Assembly: GCF_003696265.1 (NCBI RefSeq)
Contig: NZ_RFFH01000014.1
Location: 1 to 64,000, forward strand
Reading direction: 5' to 3'
From: Nocardia stercoris
Lineage (GTDB): Bacteria; Actinomycetota; Actinomycetes; Mycobacteriales; Mycobacteriaceae
Length of the DNA stretch: 64,000 nucleotides
Part shown: one piece after another, positions 17,063-24,594 of the stretch
Numbering within the stretch: position 1 is the stretch's first letter
How the letters are laid out: the number at the start of each line of letters is the position of its first letter
The notes under the pieces: generated by a model
What the model was told of the DNA's origin: nothing
The model's database searches: none
What the model saw: the letters and a program-made list of their open reading frames with translations, nothing else
Position numbers and translations under genes: made by a program

Positions 17063-17242
17063 ATGGCGCGCGGGGAATCCGGTTCACACCCCGGTCCAGG
17101 ACGAATCAGTGTCGCGGATATCGCGGCCGAGCCCGGCGGGGTCGAGGCCCTCCACCGCCGAGTGCACGAGTTACGGGCCGGCGGAATCGATTTCGCGGCC
17201 AATGCGATCGAACACGAGATGTCGGAACTGAAGATCGCCTGA
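17063..17242 (+). CDS. Small protein of 59 residues, unknown function
   Basis: The frame begins with ATG at 17063, preceded by a strong AGGAGG ribosome-binding site (17051-17056) six bases upstream, which is the main evidence that it is real. The protein is acidic at its C-terminus and has a likely helix DIAAEPGGVEALHRRVHELR followed by FAANAIEHEMSELK. No domain is recognised. It ends eight bases before the convergent end of the adenine methyltransferase gene. Confidence 0.65.
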   Translation: MARGESGSHPGPGRISVADIAAEPGGVEALHRRVHELRAGGIDFAANAIEHEMSELKIA

Positions 17243-17250
17243 GCTGCAGG

Positions 17251-19080
17251 TCAGCGGATCGCGGTCCGGAACGCCGCCGCTACCCGCTGGTCCAGTTCCA
17301 CCTGGTCCGGGCCGGTCCCCGCCTCCACCGCGGCACGCACCCAGCGCGCCAGCGACCGCGCGGCCGGGCCGGCCGGGTCGGGGATCGGCAGCCGCGCCAC
17401 GTACTGGGTGATCCACCGTCGCCGGCCCGAATACAGCCGGTTGCCGCACACCGCGTCGTAGAAGCGCAGGCCCAGCGCCGAATTCGCCACCGCCATGAGC
17501 AAGCAGGCCAGCTCCCCCGCGTCGACCGCGCCGACGTCCGGCAGATCGCCCAGTGAGATCCAGTAGCAGTCACCGTTGACGATCGCGCCACTGCGATCGA
17601 GCGCGAAGCGCGGGGTCACACTGATATCCGGGAACACCAGTTTCGGCGCCCGCCACAGCTGCGGACGCTGCGGCACCCAGATCTCGAACCACTCCCGCCC
17701 GCTCTCGGTGAGATACCGGCGCGCACCCAACTCTGCCCGATGCTGCGCCAGATACGCTGCCGCCCCAGGGAATTCGCGTAGATCGATCGGAGTACGGCGC
17801 GACCGGGTCACGTCGTAGGGGTACAGCACCTGCCGCGGCCGCTCCCGCCGCACCCGCCACGGATCCAGGTCATGGTGCGTCAGCAGATCGAACAGCAACT
17901 CCGGCTCCGGCCGCGGCCGGCTCTCCGCCCACCGATCGGAAATGAACACCCGATCCGCGGTCGTCTTGATCCCCACCCGAATCCGCGCCACCTCCCCGAA
18001 AGTCCGCCAGGTCCCGTCCGCGATCCGCCGCAACCAGGCATCGACCTCCGGCTGCGACAACCGCCACGGCGGGGCAGATTCCACGCCACCCGGCCGAGCG
18101 GCGTCGCGGGCATCTCGCCTGCCGACCTCGCTCGCCCCCAGCGCGGCCGTGTCTCCCGCCCACGGCCCGCTTCCGGCTGCCCGCGATGGAGCGATATCGC
18201 CCGCGTGCAGCACACCGACTCGCACCTCCACGACGCGTCCGTTGTGCCGCACCACCGCGTCCTCGGCCCCGAGCAGCGCCGCGAACAGGTCTGTGCCACA
18301 GACCGATTCGGCATCCGTCACCTCGTAGACCGACACGTAACGGCACGGGCTGCGGTGGGATCGGCCGCCGGCGCCCGGGACAGCCGGGCAGCCGGAGCGA
18401 ACCGCGACGGTCACTGCGGGCAGGACCGCTGCCTCGAACAGGCGGGTGTCCCCCAGGTCGTACAGTTCGACCGGCGTCAGGTCCCCGCTCAGCACCGCGC
18501 GTAGGTTGGCGCCGGCCCGGGTGGTGAGAAACCGGTTGGCGCACAGTAATCCGAGGACACCGTCCGGCCGGAGCAGGCGCGGGACCACGGCCACGAACGG
18601 GTGGGTGAGGTCGATCCGGCCGCGGAGACCGAACTGACGGCGCAGCAGTTGCGAGGTGGCGGCCCCGAGCTGCTGGGTGCGCACGTACGGCGGGTTGGTG
18701 ATCACCGCGTCGAACGAACAGTCGGCCAATGACGTTGCGGTGCCGAGGAAGTCGCCGTGATGCCATTGCGCGTCGGGTTCCCGGCCGCGCGCGGCCCGGA
18801 CCGCGGCCGGGTCCAGGTCGTAACCGACCAGGTCGCAGCGCACGCCGGGGAACCTGCGCGCCGCCACCTCCCGCACCGCCGTCAATAGCTCCCCGTCCCC
18901 GCAGGCGGGGTCCAGAATCCGGATCCGCTCCCCCGGCACCACGTGCTCCAGCACCCGCTCGGCCAGGAACACCGCCAGCGGCGCCGGCGTGTAGTGCCGA
19001 CCGTGCCGCTTCCGTGGGTCGGGACCGGCGGCCGCCGCGGCCCGCCGGTCCGATGCCGGCGAATCGGCACGGCCGCCCAT
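17251..19080 (-). CDS. N6-adenine DNA methyltransferase with TaqI/Eco57I-type target-recognition region
   Basis: The 609-residue protein has an N-terminal SAM-dependent methyltransferase domain: the TaqI/Eco57I-type entry motif RHYTPAPLAVFLAERVLE (about 28-46), the SAM loop DPACGDG (57-63) and the catalytic NPPY (129-132), which marks exocyclic amino methylation of adenine. The second half (about 350-600) resembles a TaqI-like target-recognition domain, with VRVGIKTTADRVFIS, VLYPYD, KLVFPDISV and CLLMAVANSALGLRFYD. No nuclease motif (PD-ExK or HNH) is visible inside it, and no restriction, BREX or DISARM gene is adjacent. It is therefore probably a solitary methyltransferase. The ATG at 19080 starts directly before the charged N-terminus. 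Confidence 0.88.
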   Translation of the reverse strand: MGGRADSPASDRRAAAAAGPDPRKRHGRHYTPAPLAVFLAERVLEHVVPGERIRILDPACGDGELLTAVREVAARRFPGVRCDLVGYDLDPAAVRAARGREPDAQWHHGDFLGTATSLADCSFDAVITNPPYVRTQQLGAATSQLLRRQFGLRGRIDLTHPFVAVVPRLLRPDGVLGLLCANRFLTTRAGANLRAVLSGDLTPVELYDLGDTRLFEAAVLPAVTVAVRSGCPAVPGAGGRSHRSPCRYVSVYEVTDAESVCGTDLFAALLGAEDAVVRHNGRVVEVRVGVLHAGDIAPSRAAGSGPWAGDTAALGASEVGRRDARDAARPGGVESAPPWRLSQPEVDAWLRRIADGTWRTFGEVARIRVGIKTTADRVFISDRWAESRPRPEPELLFDLLTHHDLDPWRVRRERPRQVLYPYDVTRSRRTPIDLREFPGAAAYLAQHRAELGARRYLTESGREWFEIWVPQRPQLWRAPKLVFPDISVTPRFALDRSGAIVNGDCYWISLGDLPDVGAVDAGELACLLMAVANSALGLRFYDAVCGNRLYSGRRRWITQYVARLPIPDPAGPAARSLARWVRAAVEAGTGPDQVELDQRVAAAFRTAIR

Positions 19081-19267
19081 CCGGCTATTGTCCCGCCACG
19101 GTCGGCGCCGCCGCCGCAAGCCGACCGATCCGGCGGTCGACCGGCGATTCGGACAACCCACCACCATCCAACGCCCCCACGCCGCCCGACGCCGCGTGCT
19201 CGTTACTCGGGTGACGTATCCCTGTCCTTCGGGCAGACTGGCCGCTGTGAGCATGGGGAGCGATCCG

Positions 19268-20008
19268 GTGGGGGATCAAGAGACCGAGGTCATCGGCACG
19301 AGACCGCGGCGGGCAGCGACACTCGCCCGGATCGGGCGGGTGCTGCGATCGAAGCGGGTGCGGGTGTCGGGCGGGGTGCTCGCGGCGGTTGTGGCCGCCG
19401 CAGTAGTCGGGTCGATCGCGTTCGTCCGGTTCCAGGCTGCCGGGCGGGAGTACACGGTCGATTCGGCACCGGCGACCGAGGTCGGGATCGTGATGGGCGC
19501 GCAGGTCATGCCCGACGGCCGTCCGTCGGGGTATCTCGCGGGCCGGCTCGACCTGGCGGCCCGGTTGCTGGCCGCGGGGAAGGTGAAGGCGCTGATCCTC
19601 ACCGGCGATTACGGCACGCGCGCCTACGACGAGCCCGACAATATGCGCAGGTACCTGGTCGCGCACGGTGTGCCGGCCGCCAAACTCGTCGTCGACTATG
19701 CGGGCTTCGACACCTATCAGTCGTGTGCCCGGGCCTACCACGTCTTCGGGGTGCGGTCGGCCACCGTGGTCACCACCGATTTCTCGGTACCGCGCAGTAT
19801 CGCGCTGTGCCGCTCGGTGGGTATCGACACGGCGGCGGTCGCCGACCACGGCCAGCCGATGAGCGCCGTGTACGTCAAGTGCTGGCTGCGCGATCAGCTG
19901 GCGGCCACGAAGGCGGCGTTCTCGATTCTGACCACACCGGCGCCGACCTTCGGTTCCGACGGCACCGAACGGCCGGCGTTGCAGGCCGCCATGAGCGCAT
20001 CGGCCTAG
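19268..20008 (+). CDS. SanA/YdcF-like DUF218 membrane-anchored protein
   Basis: The protein of about 246 residues has an N-terminal cytoplasmic segment, one transmembrane helix (VSGGVLAAVVAAAVVGSIAFV) and an extracytoplasmic DUF218 domain with VGIVMGAQVMPDGRPSGYLAGRLDLA, ALILTGDYGTRAYDEPDNM and VTTDFSVPRSI. In Escherichia coli the family member SanA affects vancomycin permeability and envelope integrity; the biochemical role is unknown. The start is uncertain: GTG 19268 has GGGGAG seven bases upstream, while ATG 19253 and GTG 19247 are alternatives that add 5 or 7 residues. It is divergent from the methyltransferase gene. Confidence 0.85.
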   Translation: MGDQETEVIGTRPRRAATLARIGRVLRSKRVRVSGGVLAAVVAAAVVGSIAFVRFQAAGREYTVDSAPATEVGIVMGAQVMPDGRPSGYLAGRLDLAARLLAAGKVKALILTGDYGTRAYDEPDNMRRYLVAHGVPAAKLVVDYAGFDTYQSCARAYHVFGVRSATVVTTDFSVPRSIALCRSVGIDTAAVADHGQPMSAVYVKCWLRDQLAATKAAFSILTTPAPTFGSDGTERPALQAAMSASA

Positions 20009-20263
20009 CGTCTCGGTCGGACCTCCGACCGGTAACGCCCCGGCGGCCGGTATCCCGCCGTGGCGGGCTACCGGCGGGTGGCCGAGGCGATCGCCCCGCG
20101 AGCCTCACGGCGAACCGTTGCCGACCGCCCGTGCTTCCCGGATTCGCTCTCGGAAAACGTGTCTCCCGCCGGCGGTGCCGATCGGGCAGACTGATTCTGT
20201 GAGCGCGCGAAGGACGCCTGTGGGTGTGCGAAGTACTCCGGTGGCCGCGCGGCCGCGGGACCG

Positions 20264-21049
20264 GTGGTGAGGCGAGCTGTGGAGAGCCAGTCGACGAGCG
20301 TCAACCGGCCCCGCGGCGGCGTGCTCGCGGGGATGTCGTTGCATCCCGATGTCCGGGCGGCCCTGCGCGCGGCGTGGGCGTTCTCCGCGCCCGAGCCGGT
20401 CGGCACCCGTGAGCTGCTGATCGCGCTCGCCGGTACCGATGTCACCGGCGAATGGGACCGGGTCTTCCCGGCCACCTTCGACGAGATCGATTCCACCCCG
20501 GAGGATCCCGAGCCCGCGACCGGGCGTTACTGCCGCCATGTCCCGGTGACCGATACCTGCGCCGTCGCGCTGGAGGTGGCCGGTGAACTGGGCACCCATT
20601 ACGGGCTGCTCCCGCTGCCGGTGGGCCTGGTGGTCCTCGGCCTGGTCACCGATCGGTCCTCCGGTGCGTCTCAGCTGCTGGCCGCGGGCCGCTCCCGCGC
20701 GGATCTGCTGGGTGTGGTCCAGGCCGATCTGCTCCGCGCCGGGCTGCCGGGACTGTCCTTGGCGCTGCCGCAGGCGCTGCGCGCTGCCGGTGGTTACGCT
20801 CGGCCGGTGCGCCGCCCGGTCACGGCGACGCCGCTGCACGCGGTGTCGGTCGCCGCACCCGAGGAGTCGCGCAGCACCCGCACCTGGCGCTGGCTGGCCA
20901 TGGCCCTGATTGTGGCGATCGTCGTGCTGGGCCTGATCACCGTGAGCCTGTATCTGTTCGGCCCGGCGCCGACACCGCCGGCGCCGCCGCCGGGACCGAT
21001 GCCGACCGAGGGCGCCACGCTGGCGCTGGCGGGCCCGCACCTGCGCTGA
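20264..21049 (+). CDS. Clp-N-like domain protein with C-terminal membrane anchor
   Basis: A 261-residue protein whose first 155 residues resemble the double helical-repeat Clp N-domain: LHPDVRAALRAAWAFSAPEPVGTRELLIALAG followed by a second repeat around TDRSSGASQLLAAGRSRADLLGVVQADLL. A single transmembrane helix (WLAMALIVAIVVLGLITVSLYLF, about 212-234) and a short Pro-rich tail follow. No AAA+ ATPase domain is present, so it is not a Clp chaperone; it may be a membrane receptor or adaptor. I know no characterised homologue. The GTG at 20264 is the earliest plausible start, with GTG 20279 as an alternative that has GAGG upstream. Confidence 0.65.
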   Translation: MVRRAVESQSTSVNRPRGGVLAGMSLHPDVRAALRAAWAFSAPEPVGTRELLIALAGTDVTGEWDRVFPATFDEIDSTPEDPEPATGRYCRHVPVTDTCAVALEVAGELGTHYGLLPLPVGLVVLGLVTDRSSGASQLLAAGRSRADLLGVVQADLLRAGLPGLSLALPQALRAAGGYARPVRRPVTATPLHAVSVAAPEESRSTRTWRWLAMALIVAIVVLGLITVSLYLFGPAPTPPAPPPGPMPTEGATLALAGPHLR

Positions 21050-21054
21050 CGCAA

Positions 21055-21085
21055 ACGAATCCGGCTGCACAGCAACCGGATTCGT
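21055..21085. terminator. Terminator between convergent genes
   Basis: A 10-bp perfect stem ACGAATCCGG/CCGGATTCGT (21055-21064 with 21076-21085) encloses an 11-base loop. It sits between the Clp-N-like gene and the acyltransferase gene, which converge, and is likely to serve both. There is no long T run, as is common in actinobacterial terminators. Confidence 0.6.
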
Positions 21086-21096
21086 CTACAGAGAAC

Positions 21097-22398
21097 TCAG
21101 GCCGCCCGGACCTGTTCGCGCACTACGGGTTTCTTCTTGCTCTTGGCGAAGTTGTTCATGATCGGCAGGTCGATCCAGTGGTAGATCGCCCCGGCGAGCC
21201 CCACCGAGATCACCGCGCAGAGTGTCGCGAAGAACAACCAGCCCCAGAAGCCGTACGAGTGACCGCCGATCACGAACCGGGTCATGGCCACCATCACCGG
21301 ATACTGGATCAGATAGAACGCGAACGAGATGTTGCCCAGCCAGATCAGTGGCCTGCTGGTGGTGATGCCCTTGATCCCGTTCAGGTCCCGCATCGCCAGG
21401 GTGGCGATCACCGCCGTGGTCGGCAGCAGTACCAGCGCGCCCATCTTGTAGTTCACCGGGGTGAAGAAGGTCGCCGCGAACGACAGCGCGAGGGCGAGCA
21501 GCGGCCACCAGATCTTGGTGTTCTTCCACTGACCTTCGAGCACCAGCCGTGCGGCGACGATGCCGAACCAGAACTCGGGCAGCCGGGTCAGCGGGAAGGT
21601 GTAGCTCAGGTAGTACGACAGCGGCGGCTGCATCACGTGCGGGTCGAGGTTGAACCACCGCTGGTCGGCGTGCGGCTCGAAGTGCGGAGAAACGTTGTCC
21701 GGCCGCACGAGCCGGGGCGCGAACTCGTTCGCGATGCCCTTCGGGCCGTCCACCCACAGGTAGTAGGAGGTGTGCAGCGCGATGACGAGCACGAAGATCA
21801 CCGCCGCCGCCAGCACGAGCCGCTCGGTCGGGATCCGCCGCAGCACGAAGAACCACAGCGGGAAGGTCGCGTAGAACATGACTTCCGCGCACAGCGACCA
21901 GGACGGCACGTTCAGCCCGCCGACGAGCGTGGTGGCCGGTGACCAGGCGTGCACCAGGAACAGGTTCGGCAGCCAGACGTACAGCTTCGACCACGGGATA
22001 CCGCCGGCCGCGGCGATGAAGGCCGCGAATCCGATGATGGCCGACGGGTAGATCTTGAGCACGCGGCGCCGGTAGTAGCCGCGAATGTAGCCGCGCAGGT
22101 CGTTACCCGGCCGGAAAGACCAATAGATGATGAACCCGGAGAGCACGAAGAAGAAGCTGACCGCGCAGGCGCCGAGCCCCATCGGGACGAAGAAGTCGAT
22201 CTTGCGGAACAAGGCCGAATAGTCGAACGGATAGACCGGCAGGAACACCACGGCGTGCAACAGGTACGCGAAACACGCTGCCCACCATCGTGCTCCGGTG
22301 AGCGAGGGCAGACCGGGCCGACGGCGGTTGATCTCGGAGAAGTCCAGCTCGGGCTGGGCCGACGGCGCAGCGGTATCCGCCGCAATGGTCTGGGTCAT
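21097..22398 (-). CDS. Acyltransferase-3 family membrane protein
   Basis: The 433-residue integral membrane protein has about ten hydrophobic helices and belongs to the acyltransferase-3 (OafA/NodX-like) family, which O-acylates surface sugars or glycolipids. Family features include LTGARWWAACFAYLLHAVVF with the conserved His, FFFVLSGFIIYWSF, and RGYYRRRVLKIYPSA. The start ATG 22398 has AAGGAA about 6 bases upstream. Its cytoplasmic tails are charged (KSKKK at the C-terminus). The 5'-adjacent lipoprotein gene lies 80 bases away in the same orientation, so the two may be cotranscribed. The acceptor substrate cannot be inferred. Confidence 0.88.
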   Translation of the reverse strand: MTQTIAADTAAPSAQPELDFSEINRRRPGLPSLTGARWWAACFAYLLHAVVFLPVYPFDYSALFRKIDFFVPMGLGACAVSFFFVLSGFIIYWSFRPGNDLRGYIRGYYRRRVLKIYPSAIIGFAAFIAAAGGIPWSKLYVWLPNLFLVHAWSPATTLVGGLNVPSWSLCAEVMFYATFPLWFFVLRRIPTERLVLAAAVIFVLVIALHTSYYLWVDGPKGIANEFAPRLVRPDNVSPHFEPHADQRWFNLDPHVMQPPLSYYLSYTFPLTRLPEFWFGIVAARLVLEGQWKNTKIWWPLLALALSFAATFFTPVNYKMGALVLLPTTAVIATLAMRDLNGIKGITTSRPLIWLGNISFAFYLIQYPVMVAMTRFVIGGHSYGFWGWLFFATLCAVISVGLAGAIYHWIDLPIMNNFAKSKKKPVVREQVRAA

Positions 22399-22478
22399 CG
22401 AAATTCCTTCACTGCGGCTGACTGAGCGTGACGAGGTCGCCGGCGGCCGCACACGGCGGTCGCCGGCGAGTCACTCGG

Positions 22479-22871
22479 TCAGTATCCGGCCTTCGGCGCG
22501 AAGCCGGGGTCGTCCAGCACCGGCGGCGCGGGCTTGGCCGGTGCGGGGGCGGGCGCCTGCTGCGGCGCGGGGGCCGGGGCGGCCTGCTGCGGGGCGGGCG
22601 CCTGCGCGGGCGCCGGGGCCTCGGCGGGGGCCTGGGTCTCGGCCGGCGGCGGAGCGACCGGAGCCGAAGACGGGGCGAGCGCGGCAGTCGAGGTAGCCGC
22701 AGCGGTGGTGGAGGCGACCGCCGAGCTGGTCACCGCCGACGTGGTGGTGGTCGAGTCCGACGACGAGGATCCCCCGCCACAGGCGGCGACCGCCGCGAGG
22801 ACGACCGCTCCACCCAGGACCGCGACACCCATCCGGACAACAGAACCGACGGTCCGAACACCGTGCTTCAT
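22479..22871 (-). CDS. Small Pro/Ala-rich lipoprotein
   Basis: A 130-residue protein with a lipoprotein signal peptide: a basic start (MKHGVRTVGSVVR), a hydrophobic core and the lipobox LAAVAAC at Cys31. The mature part is a low-complexity Ser/Thr region followed by a long Pro-Ala-Gln tract (about 70-115) and a short C-terminus PPVLDDPGFAPKAGY. It is likely to be anchored in the membrane and span the cell wall as a flexible spacer. No domain is recognised. It lies upstream of the acyltransferase gene in the same direction. Confidence 0.75.
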   Translation of the reverse strand: MKHGVRTVGSVVRMGVAVLGGAVVLAAVAACGGGSSSSDSTTTTSAVTSSAVASTTAAATSTAALAPSSAPVAPPPAETQAPAEAPAPAQAPAPQQAAPAPAPQQAPAPAPAKPAPPVLDDPGFAPKAGY

Positions 22872-23265
22872 AACACCTCAGAACTGAAAAGCCTACAAAA
22901 ACGACAGGGCACCCACGTGCCGGGCGCTCACCCGAACGATGAGTACTTTGCCCGAGCCTGACGGACGCGGGCAACTCCAGAGCCGACACGACGCACTCCG
23001 GCACAACCCCGAGTGCCGGATCTGAAACTGGCGTGACCAACTCTTCCGCGCTGCACGATATCCGAACCGACCGGCCCGCGGGGTCCGAATTGCACGAAGT
23101 CGTGGCCGGGCGTTCCGGATCGAATCTGGTGCCTGACCACCCCAGACTCGCCACGCGACGCGAATTCATGGACGCCTGACCAGCTTTCGGCCACAATGGG
23201 GCGCGCCCGGTGCTCCGCCGGGTTACCGCTCAGTTCACCACCCGCCTACGACGCCGGGAGACCAC
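22872..23265. other. Divergent intergenic region without a gene
   Basis: These 394 bases separate the lipoprotein gene (minus) from the GH1 gene (plus). No frame has a plausible ribosome-binding site and a coding-like third-position bias. Promoters for both genes must lie here, but I see no clear consensus. The GC content is somewhat lower than in the flanking genes. Confidence 0.5.
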
Positions 23266-24594
23266 ATGCGCCCGCTCAGCCGCAGACAAGCCCTCACCCT
23301 CGCGGCCGGTGCCGCCGCCGCGGTCGCCGCCGCCGGCCCCGCCACCGCCCGGCCGCCGGCACCGCAAACCGTCGCGCCGCTGCCGGCCGGCTTCCGCTGG
23401 GGTGTGGCCAGCGCCGGCTTCCAGTGCGAGGGACACGCGCCCGACAGCAACTGGCTGCGCTACGCCGACCGCAACCCGGCCTTCGACCGGTACGGCGACT
23501 CGGTCGACTTCTTCGGCCGCTACCGCGACGACATCGCGCTCGCCGCCGGCCTCGGCGTCGGGGTGTACCGGATCAGCATCGAATGGGCGCGCGTGCAGCC
23601 GCGCCCCGGCGAGTGGGACGAGAACGGATTCGCCTTCTACGACCGCGTTCTCGACGCGATGGCCGCCGCCGGCCTGCAGCCGATGCTGACCCTCGATCAC
23701 TGGGTGTACCCGGGCTGGGTGGCCGACTACGGCGGCTGGGCGAACCCGGCGATGGTCGATGACTGGCTCGCGCACGCTCGGGTCGTGGTGGACCGCTACG
23801 CGAGCCGTAATCCCCTGTGGGTCACCGTCAACGAGCCGTTCGGCTACATCATGAACGAGACCCGCAACGGCGGCGTGCCCGCGGCCTCGGTCCCGGCCAT
23901 GCGGGACGGGATCATCGCCGTGCACAACGGCATCTACGACTACATCCACCAGGTGCAGCCCGGCGCCTGGGTCACCACCAACGTCCCGTTCATGGCAGGC
24001 GGCGCCGAACCCCTGATCAACACCACCGTCACCGACGCCGTCGCCGCGCGGATGGACTACGTCGGCATCGACTACTACTACGGCTTCACCCCGCAGCAGT
24101 TGCTGACGGTGTCCCCCGACGACCTGCAGCAGCTGTGGAACATGCCGCTGCAGCCCGAGGGCATCTACTACGCACTCGACTTCTACGCTAGGCGCTACCC
24201 GGGCAAGCCGCTGTACATCGTGGAGGGTGGCATCCCGACCCACGACGGCGCTCCCCGCGCCGACGGCATCACCCGCGCGGACGCCCTGCGCGACAGCGTG
24301 TACTGGATCCAGCGCGCCGTCGCCGACGGTATCCCGGTCGCCGGCTACAACTACTGGAGCCTCACCGACAACTACGAATGGGGCAGTTACGCACCACGAT
24401 TCGGCCTGTACACGGTCGACGTCACGACCGACCCAACGCTGACCCGCCGCCCCACCGACGCGGTCGCCGCCTACACCGAGATCACCGCGGCCGGCGGCGT
24501 CCCCGCCGGCTACCGGCCCACGCTCGCGCCGGTCGCGTGTTCGATGTCGGAGACGCCGCAGAGCTGCCTGGACCCGGTCACGCTACCCGGCTGA
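23266..24594 (+). CDS. Tat-exported glycoside hydrolase family 1-like enzyme
   Basis: The 442-residue protein begins with a twin-arginine signal (SRRQALTLAAGAAAAVAAAG), so it is exported folded. The rest is a GH1 (beta-glucosidase-type) TIM barrel: GFRWGVASAGFQCEG, YRISIEWARVQP, and the acid/base Glu190 in TVNEPFG. The nucleophile region reads YIVEGG (Glu320) where GH1 enzymes normally have (I/V)TENG, so the Thr and Asn next to the nucleophile are replaced. SLTDNYEWGSYAPRFGL matches the C-terminal substrate-binding strand. The fold and both glutamates are retained, so activity is likely, but substrate choice may be unusual. Its 3' end overlaps the MMPL gene by 17 bases on the opposite strand. 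Confidence 0.88.
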   Translation: MRPLSRRQALTLAAGAAAAVAAAGPATARPPAPQTVAPLPAGFRWGVASAGFQCEGHAPDSNWLRYADRNPAFDRYGDSVDFFGRYRDDIALAAGLGVGVYRISIEWARVQPRPGEWDENGFAFYDRVLDAMAAAGLQPMLTLDHWVYPGWVADYGGWANPAMVDDWLAHARVVVDRYASRNPLWVTVNEPFGYIMNETRNGGVPAASVPAMRDGIIAVHNGIYDYIHQVQPGAWVTTNVPFMAGGAEPLINTTVTDAVAARMDYVGIDYYYGFTPQQLLTVSPDDLQQLWNMPLQPEGIYYALDFYARRYPGKPLYIVEGGIPTHDGAPRADGITRADALRDSVYWIQRAVADGIPVAGYNYWSLTDNYEWGSYAPRFGLYTVDVTTDPTLTRRPTDAVAAYTEITAAGGVPAGYRPTLAPVACSMSETPQSCLDPVTLPG

